64,000 nt of DNA, from assembly GCA_965199665.1 (NCBI GenBank), contig OZ241208.1, forward strand, positions 682,001 through 746,000. The letters run 5' to 3'. The notes under the pieces are model-generated. The model worked only from the letters and a program-made list of their open reading frames with translations. It was not told the origin of the DNA and searched no databases. Shown piece by piece: positions 11,410-18,974 of the stretch. Position numbers and translations under genes: made by a program. Within the stretch, counting starts at the first letter, position 1. The number at the start of each line of letters is the position of its first letter. The stretch is from JAVVHH01 sp965199665 (GTDB lineage Bacteria; Pseudomonadota; Alphaproteobacteria; Acetobacterales; Acetobacteraceae).

Positions 11410-12006
11410 ATGAGCGGGATTCCACCATCGGGGCTGGCGGCGGCCGGCGTGGCGGCGTTCCGGGGGGAGCGGCTGGTGCTGCGCGACGTCGATCTGCTGG
11501 TACCGCGCGGGGGGGCGACCTTGCTGCTGGGCGCCAACGGATCGGGCAAGAGCACGCTGCTGCGGGTGCTGGCCGGGCTGAAGCGGCCGGATGCGGGGCG
11601 GATTACCTGGGACGGCGCGGACGTCGCGGAGAGCCCGGCGCCGGTGGCCTATCTCGGGCATCTCGACGCGATCAAGCTGGGGCTGACGGTGGCGGAGAAC
11701 CTCAGGGTGGTCGCCGGTGGTCAGTCGCTCGACCCGGCGCTGGCCGCGATGGATCTCGAGGCGCTGCGCGACCTGCCGGGGCGGCTGCTCTCGGCCGGGC
11801 AGCGGCGGCGGCTCGCGCTGGCGCGGCTGGCGCTGCAGCCGGCGGGCGGGCTGTGGCTGCTGGACGAGCCGACGCTGGGGCTCGATGTCGCATCGGTGGC
11901 GCGGCTCGGCACGTTGTTCGCGGCGCACCGGGCGGCCGGCGGGGCGATCGTGACGGCGACACACCTGCCGCTGCCGCTGGACGACGTGGCGGAGTTGCGC
12001 CTGTGA
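11410..12006 (+). CDS. ccmA: Haem exporter ATP-binding subunit CcmA
   Basis: CcmA is the ATPase of the CcmABCD complex, which releases holo-CcmE for cytochrome c maturation. The 198-residue protein has Walker A GANGSGKS at residues 41-48, the ABC signature LSAGQ at 127-131 and Walker B LWLLDEP at 148-154, followed by GLD. Short length and the ARLALQPAGGLWLLDEPTLG pattern are typical of CcmA rather than of generic ABC ATPases. It overlaps ccmB by four bases (GTGA). Only ccmA and ccmB are present here; ccmC, ccmD and ccmE are not in the window. Confidence 0.92.
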   Translation: MSGIPPSGLAAAGVAAFRGERLVLRDVDLLVPRGGATLLLGANGSGKSTLLRVLAGLKRPDAGRITWDGADVAESPAPVAYLGHLDAIKLGLTVAENLRVVAGGQSLDPALAAMDLEALRDLPGRLLSAGQRRRLALARLALQPAGGLWLLDEPTLGLDVASVARLGTLFAAHRAAGGAIVTATHLPLPLDDVAELRL

Positions 12007-12668
12007 GCTCGGGGTGGACGCTGTTGCGGCGCGAGTTGCTGCTGTCGCTGCGGCATGGCGCCGACACGATGGCGGCGCTGCTGTTCTTCGTGCTGGTGGG
12101 GGCATTGTTCCCGCTGGCGATCGGCCCGGCGCCGGACGTGCTGGCCCGCTTGGCGCCTGGGATCGTGTGGGTCGGCGCGCTGCTGGCGGCGCTGCTGCCG
12201 CTGGACCGGTTGTTCGGCGCCGATCTCGAGGATGGAACGCTGGACCAATTGCTGCTGTGCGGCCTGCCGCCGATCGGGGTGGCAGCGGTGAAGGCCGCGT
12301 CGCACTGGCTGGTGACCGGCTTGCCGCTGCTGGCGGCGGCGGGGCCGCTGGCGATCATGCTGCAGATGCCGCCCGCATCGGTGCCGGTGCTGCTGCTGGC
12401 GCTGTTGCCGGGGACGCTGGCCTTGTCGCTACTGGGGACCATGGGAGCAGCCATCGTGCTGGGCGCGCGGCGCGGCGGCGTGCTGCTGCCGCTGTTGGTG
12501 CTGCCGCTGGCGACGCCGGTGCTGATCTTCGGTGCCGCGGCAGGGGATGCGGCGTCCACCGGGCTGTCGCCGCGGCCGCACCTGTTGTTGCTGGCCGCGG
12601 TGCTGTGCGCCTCCGTCCCGCTCTGCCTGGCCGCCTCTGGCGCGGCGCTGCGCAACGCCGCGGAGTGA
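12003..12668 (+). CDS. ccmB: Haem exporter permease subunit CcmB
   Basis: CcmB is the membrane subunit paired with CcmA in cytochrome c biogenesis. The 221-residue protein starts at GTG 12003, overlapping the ccmA stop. It has about six hydrophobic helices. Typical family features are the N-terminal LLRRELLLSLRHG amphipathic segment, LDRLFGADLEDGTLDQLLL after the second helix and the LPLLVLPLATPVLIFG helix. The length is normal. Its stop is followed within a few bases by a remnant of an unrelated Uma2-type gene rather than by ccmC, suggesting that the ccm cluster has been interrupted at this point. Confidence 0.9.
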   Translation: MSSGWTLLRRELLLSLRHGADTMAALLFFVLVGALFPLAIGPAPDVLARLAPGIVWVGALLAALLPLDRLFGADLEDGTLDQLLLCGLPPIGVAAVKAASHWLVTGLPLLAAAGPLAIMLQMPPASVPVLLLALLPGTLALSLLGTMGAAIVLGARRGGVLLPLLVLPLATPVLIFGAAAGDAASTGLSPRPHLLLLAAVLCASVPLCLAASGAALRNAAE

Positions 12669-12672
12669 CGCT

Positions 12673-12835
12673 ATTCTCGACTGGGTCGAGCGGCAGCAGG
12701 CGCCGTTTGAGTTCGACGGGTTCGAGCCGGTCGCGATCACGGGGGCACTCGGACGAGGTTCTAAGCTTGCCCGAGATCGGCACGTCGATCCCGGTCACCG
12801 AAATCTTCCGCGGCGTCGGTTTCGAGGGCGAGTAG
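12673..12835 (+). pseudogene. Remnant of a Uma2-family (PD-(D/E)XK nuclease-like) gene, internal deletion
   Basis: Two fragments of what looks like one gene sit side by side in different frames. At 12673-12750 the frame reads ILDWVERQQAPFEFDGFEP then VAITG, which matches the N-terminal region of Uma2 proteins (xFLxWExRQxxRYEFDGxPVAMTG). At 12752-12835 a second frame reads DEVLSLPEIG then TSIPVTEIFRGV and a TAG stop, which matches their C-terminal end (xLPEIGxxIPLAEIYRGV). About 110-130 residues that should lie between, including the catalytic acidic residues, are absent, and no start codon remains. I recognise this from memory of the family; a protein search of both frames would settle it. 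Confidence 0.55.
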
Positions 12836-12864
12836 AGACCCGGTCGGGCTGCTCTAAGGGGTGA

Positions 12865-13740
12865 CTACCGGGTCGGGCGGGGTGGGTCGACGGTATAGTC
12901 GTAGAAGCCGCGGCCGGACTTGCGGCCATACCAGCCGGCTTCGACGTATTTCACCAGCAGCGGGCAGGGGCGGTATTTGCTGTCGCCCATGCCCTCGTGG
13001 ATGACCTGCATGACGGATAGGCAGGTATCGAGACCGATGAAGTCGGCCAGTTCGAGCGGCCCCATCTTATGGGCGGCGCCCAGTTTGAGCGCGGTGTCGA
13101 TCGACTCGATCGAGCCGACGCCTTCGTGGAGCGCGGTGATCGCCTCGTTGATCATCGGGACCAGGATGCGATTGAGCGTGAAGGCCGGAAAGTCCTCCGA
13201 GACCGACACGGTCTTGCCGAGGCGGATGGCCAGGTCGCGGACGGCATCAAAGGTCGGCTGTTCGGTCGCCAGGCCGCGGATGAGCTCGACGAGCTTCATC
13301 ATGGGCACGGGATTCATGAAGTGCATGCCGATGAAGCGGCCAGGCCGGTCCGTGCTGGCGGCCAGGCGGGTGATGCTGATGGAGCTGGTATTGCTGGCGA
13401 GCAGGCAATCGGGCCGCAGATGCCGGAGGGCGGCCTGGTAGATCGTGCGCTTGATCTCCTCCCGCTCGGTCGCCGCTTCGATCACCAGGTCGGCGTCCGC
13501 GAAGGCGGCGTAGTCGGTGCCCACGGCGATGCGCGACAGGGCGGCGTCGCGGTCGGCGGCGGCGATCGTCGCCTTGGCGACTTGCCGCTCCATGTTCTTG
13601 GCGATCCCGGCCTGCGCGCGCTCCAGCGCCGGGGCCTGGCTGTCCAACATATGCACCGACAGGCCGGCCAGCGCGCAGACATGCGCGATACCGGAGCCCA
13701 TCTGGCCGGCGCCGATGACGCCGACCGTCTCGATGGCCAA
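12865..13740 (-). CDS. hbd: 3-hydroxybutyryl-CoA dehydrogenase
   Basis: An NAD(P)-dependent 3-hydroxyacyl-CoA dehydrogenase converting 3-hydroxybutyryl-CoA to acetoacetyl-CoA, in fatty acid, PHB or butyrate-type metabolism. The 291-residue protein begins with the Rossmann motif VGVIGAGQMGSGIA (Gly10, Gly12, Gly15). The catalytic histidine lies in GMHFMNPVP, paired with a glutamate further on, and NTSSISIT provides the CoA-side contacts. The C-terminal domain contains GPLELADFIGLD and the AGWYGRKSGRGFYDY ending common to short monofunctional enzymes. It starts only two bases after the etfA stop, so etfB-etfA-hbd form one unit linking this oxidation to flavoprotein electron transfer. Confidence 0.92.
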   Translation of the reverse strand: MAIETVGVIGAGQMGSGIAHVCALAGLSVHMLDSQAPALERAQAGIAKNMERQVAKATIAAADRDAALSRIAVGTDYAAFADADLVIEAATEREEIKRTIYQAALRHLRPDCLLASNTSSISITRLAASTDRPGRFIGMHFMNPVPMMKLVELIRGLATEQPTFDAVRDLAIRLGKTVSVSEDFPAFTLNRILVPMINEAITALHEGVGSIESIDTALKLGAAHKMGPLELADFIGLDTCLSVMQVIHEGMGDSKYRPCPLLVKYVEAGWYGRKSGRGFYDYTVDPPRPTR

Positions 13741-13742
13741 AG

Positions 13743-14681
13743 TTAGGCCGCCTTTTCCAGCTCGCGCTGCAGCTCGGGCAGGATATTGAAGAGGTCGCCG
13801 ACCAGGCCGTAATCGGCGACCTGGAAGATCGGCGCCTCTTCGTCCTTGTTGATGGCGACGATGACCTTGCTGTCCTTCATCCCGGCCAAGTGCTGAATGG
13901 CGCCGGAGATGCCGATGGCGATGTAGAGATCGGGGGCCACGATCTTGCCGGTCTGGCCGACCTGGTAGTCGTTCGGCACGAAGCCGGCATCGACGGCGGC
14001 GCGGGAGGCGCCCACGGCGGCGCCCAGCTTGTCGGCGATCGGCTCGATCAGCTTGAAGTTGTCGCCGTTCTGCATGCCGCGGCCGCCGGACACGACGACG
14101 CGGGCGGCGGTCAGCTCCGGACGCTCGCTCTTGCTCAGCTCGGAGGAGACGTAGCGCGACATGGTTGGCGCTTCGGCCGACTGCACGGGCTCGACAGTGG
14201 CGGTGCCGCCTTCTTCGGCGACGGGATCGAACGAGGCGGCGCGGACGGTGATGACCTTCTTGGCGTCCGACGAGACGACCGTGGCCATGGCGTTGCCGGC
14301 GTAGATCGGACGGATGAAGGTGTTGGCGTCCTCGACGCCGGAGATGTCGCTGATCGGCTGGCTGTCGAGCAGGGCGGCGACCCGCGGCATGACGTTCTTG
14401 CCGGTCGCGGTGGAGGCGGCGAGGATGTGCTCGTGGTGGTCGGCCATGCCGGCGATCAGCGCCGCCAGCGGCTCGGCCAGGGCGTGCTCGAAGGCGGGCG
14501 AGTCGGCCAGGTGCACCTTGGAGACGCCGGCGAGCTTGGCCGCGGCCTGTGCCACGTCGCCCACATTGTGACCGGCGACCAGGACATGGACTTCGCCGAG
14601 CTTGGCGGCGGCGGTGATGGCCGAGCGGGACGGCTGCTTGATCTTGCCGTTCTCGTGGTCGATCAGGACGAGGGAAGCCAT
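13743..14681 (-). CDS. etfA: Electron transfer flavoprotein alpha subunit
   Basis: EtfA carries the FAD of the EtfAB heterodimer, which moves electrons from acyl-CoA dehydrogenases to ETF:quinone oxidoreductase. The 312-residue protein starts at ATG 14681, sharing one base with the etfB stop (TGATG). The N-terminal domain begins MASLVLIDHENG. The C-terminal FAD domain contains VVVSGGRGM, GASRAAVDAGFVPNDYQVGQTG, PDLYIAIGISGAIQH and AINKDEEAPIF, all diagnostic of EtfA. The longer open frame upstream merely reads through etfB out of frame. Confidence 0.96.
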   Translation of the reverse strand: MASLVLIDHENGKIKQPSRSAITAAAKLGEVHVLVAGHNVGDVAQAAAKLAGVSKVHLADSPAFEHALAEPLAALIAGMADHHEHILAASTATGKNVMPRVAALLDSQPISDISGVEDANTFIRPIYAGNAMATVVSSDAKKVITVRAASFDPVAEEGGTATVEPVQSAEAPTMSRYVSSELSKSERPELTAARVVVSGGRGMQNGDNFKLIEPIADKLGAAVGASRAAVDAGFVPNDYQVGQTGKIVAPDLYIAIGISGAIQHLAGMKDSKVIVAINKDEEAPIFQVADYGLVGDLFNILPELQRELEKAA

Positions 14682-15430
14682 CAGATCACCTTTGCTTCGG
14701 TCTTGAGTTTGGCCACGAGCTCCGCCACGGACCCGACCTTGACACCGGCCTGTCGCTTGGGCGGCTCGACGACGCGGATCGTCTTGAGGCGGGGCGCCGG
14801 GTCGACGCCGAGGTCGGCCGGTTTGACGGTCTCGATCGGCTTCTTGCGCGCCTTCATGATGTTGGGCAGCGACGCGTAGCGCGGCTCGTTGAGGCGCAGA
14901 TCGGTCGTCACGATGGCGGGCAGCTGCAGCTCCACGGTCTCGAGGCCACCATCGACCTCGCGCGTGACGAGGAGCTTCTCGCCCTCGACCGCGACCTTGC
15001 TGGCGAAGGTGCCTTGCGGCCAGCCGAGCAGGGCGGCGAGCATTTGGCCGGTGGCGTTCATGTCGTCGTCGATGGCTTGCTTGCCCATGATGACGAGCTG
15101 CGGCTGCTCCTTCTGCACCAGTGCGCGGAGCAGCTTGGCGACCGCGAGCGGTTGGAGTTCGGCATCCGTCTCGACCAGGATGCCGCGATCGGCGCCCATG
15201 GCCAGCGCGGTGCGGATGGTCTCGGCGCATTGCGGGGCACCGAGGGAGACGGCGATGATCTCGGTAGCGACGCCCTTTTCCTTCAGCCTGACCGCTTCCT
15301 CGACCGCGATCTCGTCGAAGGGATTCATCGACATCTTCACGCCTTGCGTTTCCACGCCGGAGCCGTCGGCCTTGACGCGGACCTTGACGTTGTAATCGAC
15401 GACCCGCTTCACGGGGACGAGCAGCTTCAT
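14681..15430 (-). CDS. etfB: Electron transfer flavoprotein beta subunit
   Basis: EtfB is the AMP-binding partner of EtfA. The 249-residue protein begins MKLLVPVKRVVDYNVKVRV, contains MNPFDEIAVEEAVRLKE and the signature DDDMNATGQMLA, and has the recognition-loop region around LRLNEPRYASLPNIMKAR-KKP where acyl-CoA dehydrogenases dock. It is the first gene of the etfB-etfA-hbd unit. A TTGACA hexamer lies about 65 bases upstream on the same strand, but no convincing -10 is visible. Confidence 0.96.
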   Translation of the reverse strand: MKLLVPVKRVVDYNVKVRVKADGSGVETQGVKMSMNPFDEIAVEEAVRLKEKGVATEIIAVSLGAPQCAETIRTALAMGADRGILVETDAELQPLAVAKLLRALVQKEQPQLVIMGKQAIDDDMNATGQMLAALLGWPQGTFASKVAVEGEKLLVTREVDGGLETVELQLPAIVTTDLRLNEPRYASLPNIMKARKKPIETVKPADLGVDPAPRLKTIRVVEPPKRQAGVKVGSVAELVAKLKTEAKVI

Positions 15431-15471
15431 GGGACCCGGTCTCTTTCTTGAATTAGCCCAGAGATTCGCGT

Positions 15472-15500
15472 TGTGTGCAGCGGCCGAAATGTGTTGTCAA
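15472..15500 (-). promoter_or_regulatory. Possible etfB promoter (-35 only)
   Basis: Reading the minus strand, a perfect TTGACA lies at 15500-15495, upstream of etfB. At the expected 17-base spacing the sequence is CACACA-like and does not resemble TATAAT, so only the -35 half is supported. The gap between etfB and the twin-membrane gene (15431-15530) shows nothing else. Confidence 0.25.
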
Positions 15501-15530
15501 ACGCGCCGGTGGGCGTGTGGGACGGTGCAG

Positions 15531-15728
15531 TCAGTGCCGTAGGACGCTCATCAACAGGATAAAGAACAGCAAGGCGACGCCTTGCAGGATAACTCTCCAC
15601 CGCATCAGCGCGTTGGAGCGGGCCGGGTTGCTGCCGCCGCCGCGCACCAACCCCACCATCCCGAGCACTAGGACGCCGAGCGTGCCCAGCATGGCGAGCG
15701 CCGTCAGAACCGCAAGGAATGTGACCAT
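15531..15728 (-). CDS. Twin-transmembrane HIG1-domain-like small protein
   Basis: A 65-residue protein with two hydrophobic helices (about residues 2-26 and 46-62) separated by a short basic loop: GLVRGGGSNP, then RSNALMRWRV. This is the pattern of the HIG1-like twin transmembrane proteins common in alphaproteobacteria; the loop RSNxLMRWRVxLQ is the family core. Eukaryotic HIG1 proteins assist cytochrome c oxidase, but the bacterial role is unproven. The start is the ATG at 15728; the longer open frame upstream is antisense to the channel gene. The start codon overlaps that of the divergent channel gene by two bases. No clear ribosome-binding site is seen. Confidence 0.75.
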   Translation of the reverse strand: MVTFLAVLTALAMLGTLGVLVLGMVGLVRGGGSNPARSNALMRWRVILQGVALLFFILLMSVLRH

Positions 15729-18273
15729 GAAATCAATGTGGGCGATATCCCGCACCCCGCAAGCTGCCGGTGCGCGGTGGCCGTCCGTCGCTGCGGCGGC
15801 TCGCATGGTCGTGCTCGCGTCGGGCCTGGTCGCGGCCGCCACGGTCCCGGCGCAGGCCCAGAATGCCGCGCCGGTGACGGGCGAGGCGGCGGCCCCGGTG
15901 CGGACCGAATTGTCGCCGGCTGCGGCGGCGAACACGCTGGCGGTGCTGCGCGACGAGAAGCGGCGCAACGAGCTGATCGCCGTGCTGGAGGCGATCAGCA
16001 AAGCCGCTCCGGCGGCGACGGTGACCGCCCCGGCAGCGGTGGCCGTGCCGAGGACGCCGGAGGAGACGCTGGCGGCCGGTCCGCTGGCCGTCGGCAACCC
16101 CGCCACCGCGGCCGCGCCCGCCGCGCCGCCGGCCGGCGCGGCCGCACCGTCCGCAACGCCGGCCGCGGCTCCGGCCGCGAGTCCCGCCCCTGCCCCCGCC
16201 GCGGCCCCCGCTGCTTCCCCCACTGCGGCCACGGCACCGGCTGCGCCATCGGCGACGCGTGCCCTGGCGGCGGACAGCATCGGCGTGCAGGTGGCGGGGC
16301 GGCTCACCGTGCTGCTCGGCGCCTACGCGCAGCAGCTGCTGAGCTCGCTGCAATCGGTCAACGACCTGCCGCTGCTGTGGCGCTGGTTGCGCAGCCAGGC
16401 CGCCGACCCGGAGGCGCGGGCGGCCGCGTTGGACGCCGCGCAGTTCCTGCTGCTCGCGCTCGTGGTGGGGCTGGCGGCGGAATGGCTGGTCCGCCGCGCG
16501 CTGAGGCGGCTGCGCTCGACGCTGAACGCCTGGTCGCCGCGCCACAGCACCCCCGACCCGGCGGCGGCCGGCGGCCACGCGACGGAGGTGCGGCGCCGCC
16601 GGTTCGACCGCATCCTCGGCGCGCTGCGGCTGGTGCCGTTCCTGCTCGGGCGGCTGGTCATCGACCTGTTGCCGGTGGCCGCGTTCCTGGGCGTATCCGA
16701 GCTGCTGCTCGGGACGTCGTTCGTGCTCTCGACACAGAGCCGGCTGATCGTGCTGCAGGCGGTCGAGGGCTACGTGCTGGTGCGGGTCATCTTCGCGGCG
16801 ACCGACTTCCTGTTCTCCCCGCAGCCGCCCCGGCTGCTGCCGGTGTCGGACTGGGCGGCGGCGTTCGTGACACGCTGGGTGCGACGGATCGCCATCGTGG
16901 GGGTCAGCGGCTACGCCATCGCGACGATCGGCTTGCTGTTCGGCATGTATCATACGGCGCAGCTCGCCATCCTGAAGCTGTCGGCGCTGCTGGTGCATCT
17001 GGGCCTGGTGACGGCGGTGCTGCAGGCGCGGGCGCCGGTGGCCCACCGGCTCCATGCGCCACGAACGTCCCACGGCTTGTGGGCGACGCTGTGCAACCGG
17101 TTCGCGGAGGTCTGGCACTGGTTCGCGATCTTCTGGATCGTGGCGGCCTGGCTGGTCTGGGCGGTCGAGATTCGCGACGGCTACACGCGGCTGCTCTATT
17201 TCTTCGCCGTCACCGCCGGGATCGTGGTCCTGGCGCGCTTGCTCGCGGTCCTGTCGCTGGGCGGGCTGGACAAGGGGCGGGCCGCGCTGGCCGCCGACGG
17301 GCTGGGCGAGCGGGCCGGGGTCTACTACCCGGCGATCCGCTTCGTGCTGTCGGCCGCGATCTGGGTCGCCACCGGGCTCGCGCTGCTGGAGGCCTGGGGC
17401 CTGCCGGTGACGTTCTGGCTGACCGCCGGCGGTCTCGGCGGGCGCGTGCTGGATGCCGGGCTGACGATCGTGGTTGCGGTGCTGCTGGCGATCGCGGCCT
17501 GGGAGGGGGCCAACGCGTTCATGTCGCGGCACCTGGCCGACCTTTCGCAGAACGCGCAGGCGGCGCGGGCGGGCCGGCTGCGCACGCTGCTGCCGCTGAT
17601 GCGCACGGTGCTGCTGGTGGCGATCGTGCTGATCGTGGGCATGATCGCCCTGTCGGCTATCGGGGTGAACATCGCGCCGCTGCTCGCGGGCGCGGGGGTG
17701 ATCGGCATCGCGGTCGGCTTCGGGTCGCAGAAGCTGGTGCAGGACTTGATCACCGGGCTGTTCCTGTTGCTGGAGAACTCCATGCAGGTGGGTGACGTGG
17801 TCACGGTGGCGAACATGACCGGCACGGTGGAGGCGCTGTCGATCCGCACCATCCGGCTACGCGCCATCGACGGCGCGGTGCACCTGATCCCGTTCAGCGC
17901 GGTGACAACCGTGACGAATCAAACGCGCGATTATTCGTATGCCGTGCTGGACGTCACGATCGGGTTGAACGAAGAACCGGGTCCGATCGAGACCGTGCTG
18001 CGGGAGATCGCGGCGGAGATGCAGGCCGATCCGGACTGGCAGACCAAGGTGCTGGACAAGCTGGACGTGATGGGGGTGGATAAGTTGACCGACACGGCGT
18101 GGATCATGCGGGTGCGGATCAAGACGCAGGCCAGCAGCCGCTGGGCCGTAACGCGCGAGTTGAATCGGCGGATCAAGATGCGGTTCGATTCGAGCGCGAT
18201 CGAGAGCCCGTTCACCAGCCACAAGGCGCTGATGCGCGACGTGCCGGCGGCCGACGCGGAGGCCGCAGCATGA
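15727..18273 (+). CDS. Large MscS-family mechanosensitive channel (YbiO-like)
   Basis: An about 848-residue membrane protein. A signal-peptide-like segment ends VPAQAQ, followed by a periplasmic part with a long alanine/proline linker (about residues 120-180), then several membrane helices. The C-terminal third is a standard MscS module: the pore helix with IAPLLAGAGVIGIAVGFGSQ, the beta domain with MQVGDVVTVANMTGTVE and RTIRLRAIDGAVHLIPFS, and the C-terminal domain. Size and extra N-terminal helices resemble E. coli YbiO more than MscS. ATG 15727 is used, but ATG 15736 or 15805 are possible. The stop overlaps the next gene by four bases (ATGA). Confidence 0.88.
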   Translation: MKSMWAISRTPQAAGARWPSVAAAARMVVLASGLVAAATVPAQAQNAAPVTGEAAAPVRTELSPAAAANTLAVLRDEKRRNELIAVLEAISKAAPAATVTAPAAVAVPRTPEETLAAGPLAVGNPATAAAPAAPPAGAAAPSATPAAAPAASPAPAPAAAPAASPTAATAPAAPSATRALAADSIGVQVAGRLTVLLGAYAQQLLSSLQSVNDLPLLWRWLRSQAADPEARAAALDAAQFLLLALVVGLAAEWLVRRALRRLRSTLNAWSPRHSTPDPAAAGGHATEVRRRRFDRILGALRLVPFLLGRLVIDLLPVAAFLGVSELLLGTSFVLSTQSRLIVLQAVEGYVLVRVIFAATDFLFSPQPPRLLPVSDWAAAFVTRWVRRIAIVGVSGYAIATIGLLFGMYHTAQLAILKLSALLVHLGLVTAVLQARAPVAHRLHAPRTSHGLWATLCNRFAEVWHWFAIFWIVAAWLVWAVEIRDGYTRLLYFFAVTAGIVVLARLLAVLSLGGLDKGRAALAADGLGERAGVYYPAIRFVLSAAIWVATGLALLEAWGLPVTFWLTAGGLGGRVLDAGLTIVVAVLLAIAAWEGANAFMSRHLADLSQNAQAARAGRLRTLLPLMRTVLLVAIVLIVGMIALSAIGVNIAPLLAGAGVIGIAVGFGSQKLVQDLITGLFLLLENSMQVGDVVTVANMTGTVEALSIRTIRLRAIDGAVHLIPFSAVTTVTNQTRDYSYAVLDVTIGLNEEPGPIETVLREIAAEMQADPDWQTKVLDKLDVMGVDKLTDTAWIMRVRIKTQASSRWAVTRELNRRIKMRFDSSAIESPFTSHKALMRDVPAADAEAAA

Positions 18274-18965
18274 GCTGGTCGGAAGCGCTGCGGGACCGTG
18301 GCTTCGTGTTCGCCGAAGCGCCCGACATGCGGGCGGCATTGGGCGACGCGCTGCGCGACTGGCCGGCCTTTGCCGCGAGCTGGGACGATCTGGGGCTCGA
18401 TACCTACATGGCCGATGGCGGCCGCTACCGGAAGCGCCGCCACGCCGCGTTCCGCGCCGGGCCGGACGGCATCGAGCGCAAGCCGAACCAGCCGCACTAC
18501 CAGAGCCGGGATTACAACGCGCTCAATGGCGGCATCGCGCGCTGGTTCGAGCCGATGGCGGAGCAGGCGGCAGAGACCGCGTCGTTCCGCGGCATCCTCC
18601 GCTTCTGCCACGAGCTGTTCGGCGGGCTGACGCCGGCGCCCTCATGGCATGTCGAGGTACACCAGTTCCGCATCGAGGCGCGGCCGGATGCGGCCGGCAA
18701 GCCGACGCCGGAGGGGATGCACCAGGACGGGGTGGACTGGGTGCTGGTACTGATGGTCAACCGCGACAACATCGCGGAGGGCGAAACCAGCATCCATGGG
18801 CTCGACCGTGGCCTGCTGGGCAGCTTCACCCTGCGCGAACCGCTCGACTCCGCGCTGGTGGACGACCACCGGGTGTTCCACGGCGTGACGGCGGTGCGGG
18901 CGCTGGATCCCACGCGGCCGGCGCATCGTGACGTGCTGGTGGTGACGTTTCGGCGCGAGAGCTGA
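18270..18965 (+). CDS. 2-oxoglutarate/Fe(II) oxygenase (2OG-Fe_Oxy_2, isoleucine-hydroxylase-like)
   Basis: A 231-residue protein of the family that includes the Bacillus L-isoleucine 4-hydroxylase (IDO). Metal ligands are visible: His151 and Asp153 in MHQDGVDW, and the distal His204 in RVFHGVTAVR. The N-terminal part holds a conserved RYRKRRHAAF segment, and HYQSRDYNALNGGIARWF is typical of this family. It probably hydroxylates a free amino acid or related metabolite; the substrate cannot be deduced. Its start overlaps the MscS-channel stop (ATGA), so the two are translated together. It ends nine bases from the convergent sensor kinase gene. Confidence 0.85.
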   Translation: MSWSEALRDRGFVFAEAPDMRAALGDALRDWPAFAASWDDLGLDTYMADGGRYRKRRHAAFRAGPDGIERKPNQPHYQSRDYNALNGGIARWFEPMAEQAAETASFRGILRFCHELFGGLTPAPSWHVEVHQFRIEARPDAAGKPTPEGMHQDGVDWVLVLMVNRDNIAEGETSIHGLDRGLLGSFTLREPLDSALVDDHRVFHGVTAVRALDPTRPAHRDVLVVTFRRES

Positions 18966-18974
18966 CGGCGGCGC

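Noticed and set aside
12532..12864. An open frame of 110 codons after ccmB as an intact gene
   Set aside because: It begins inside ccmB and its second half is out of frame with the Uma2-like C-terminus. The parts make sense only as a decayed remnant.
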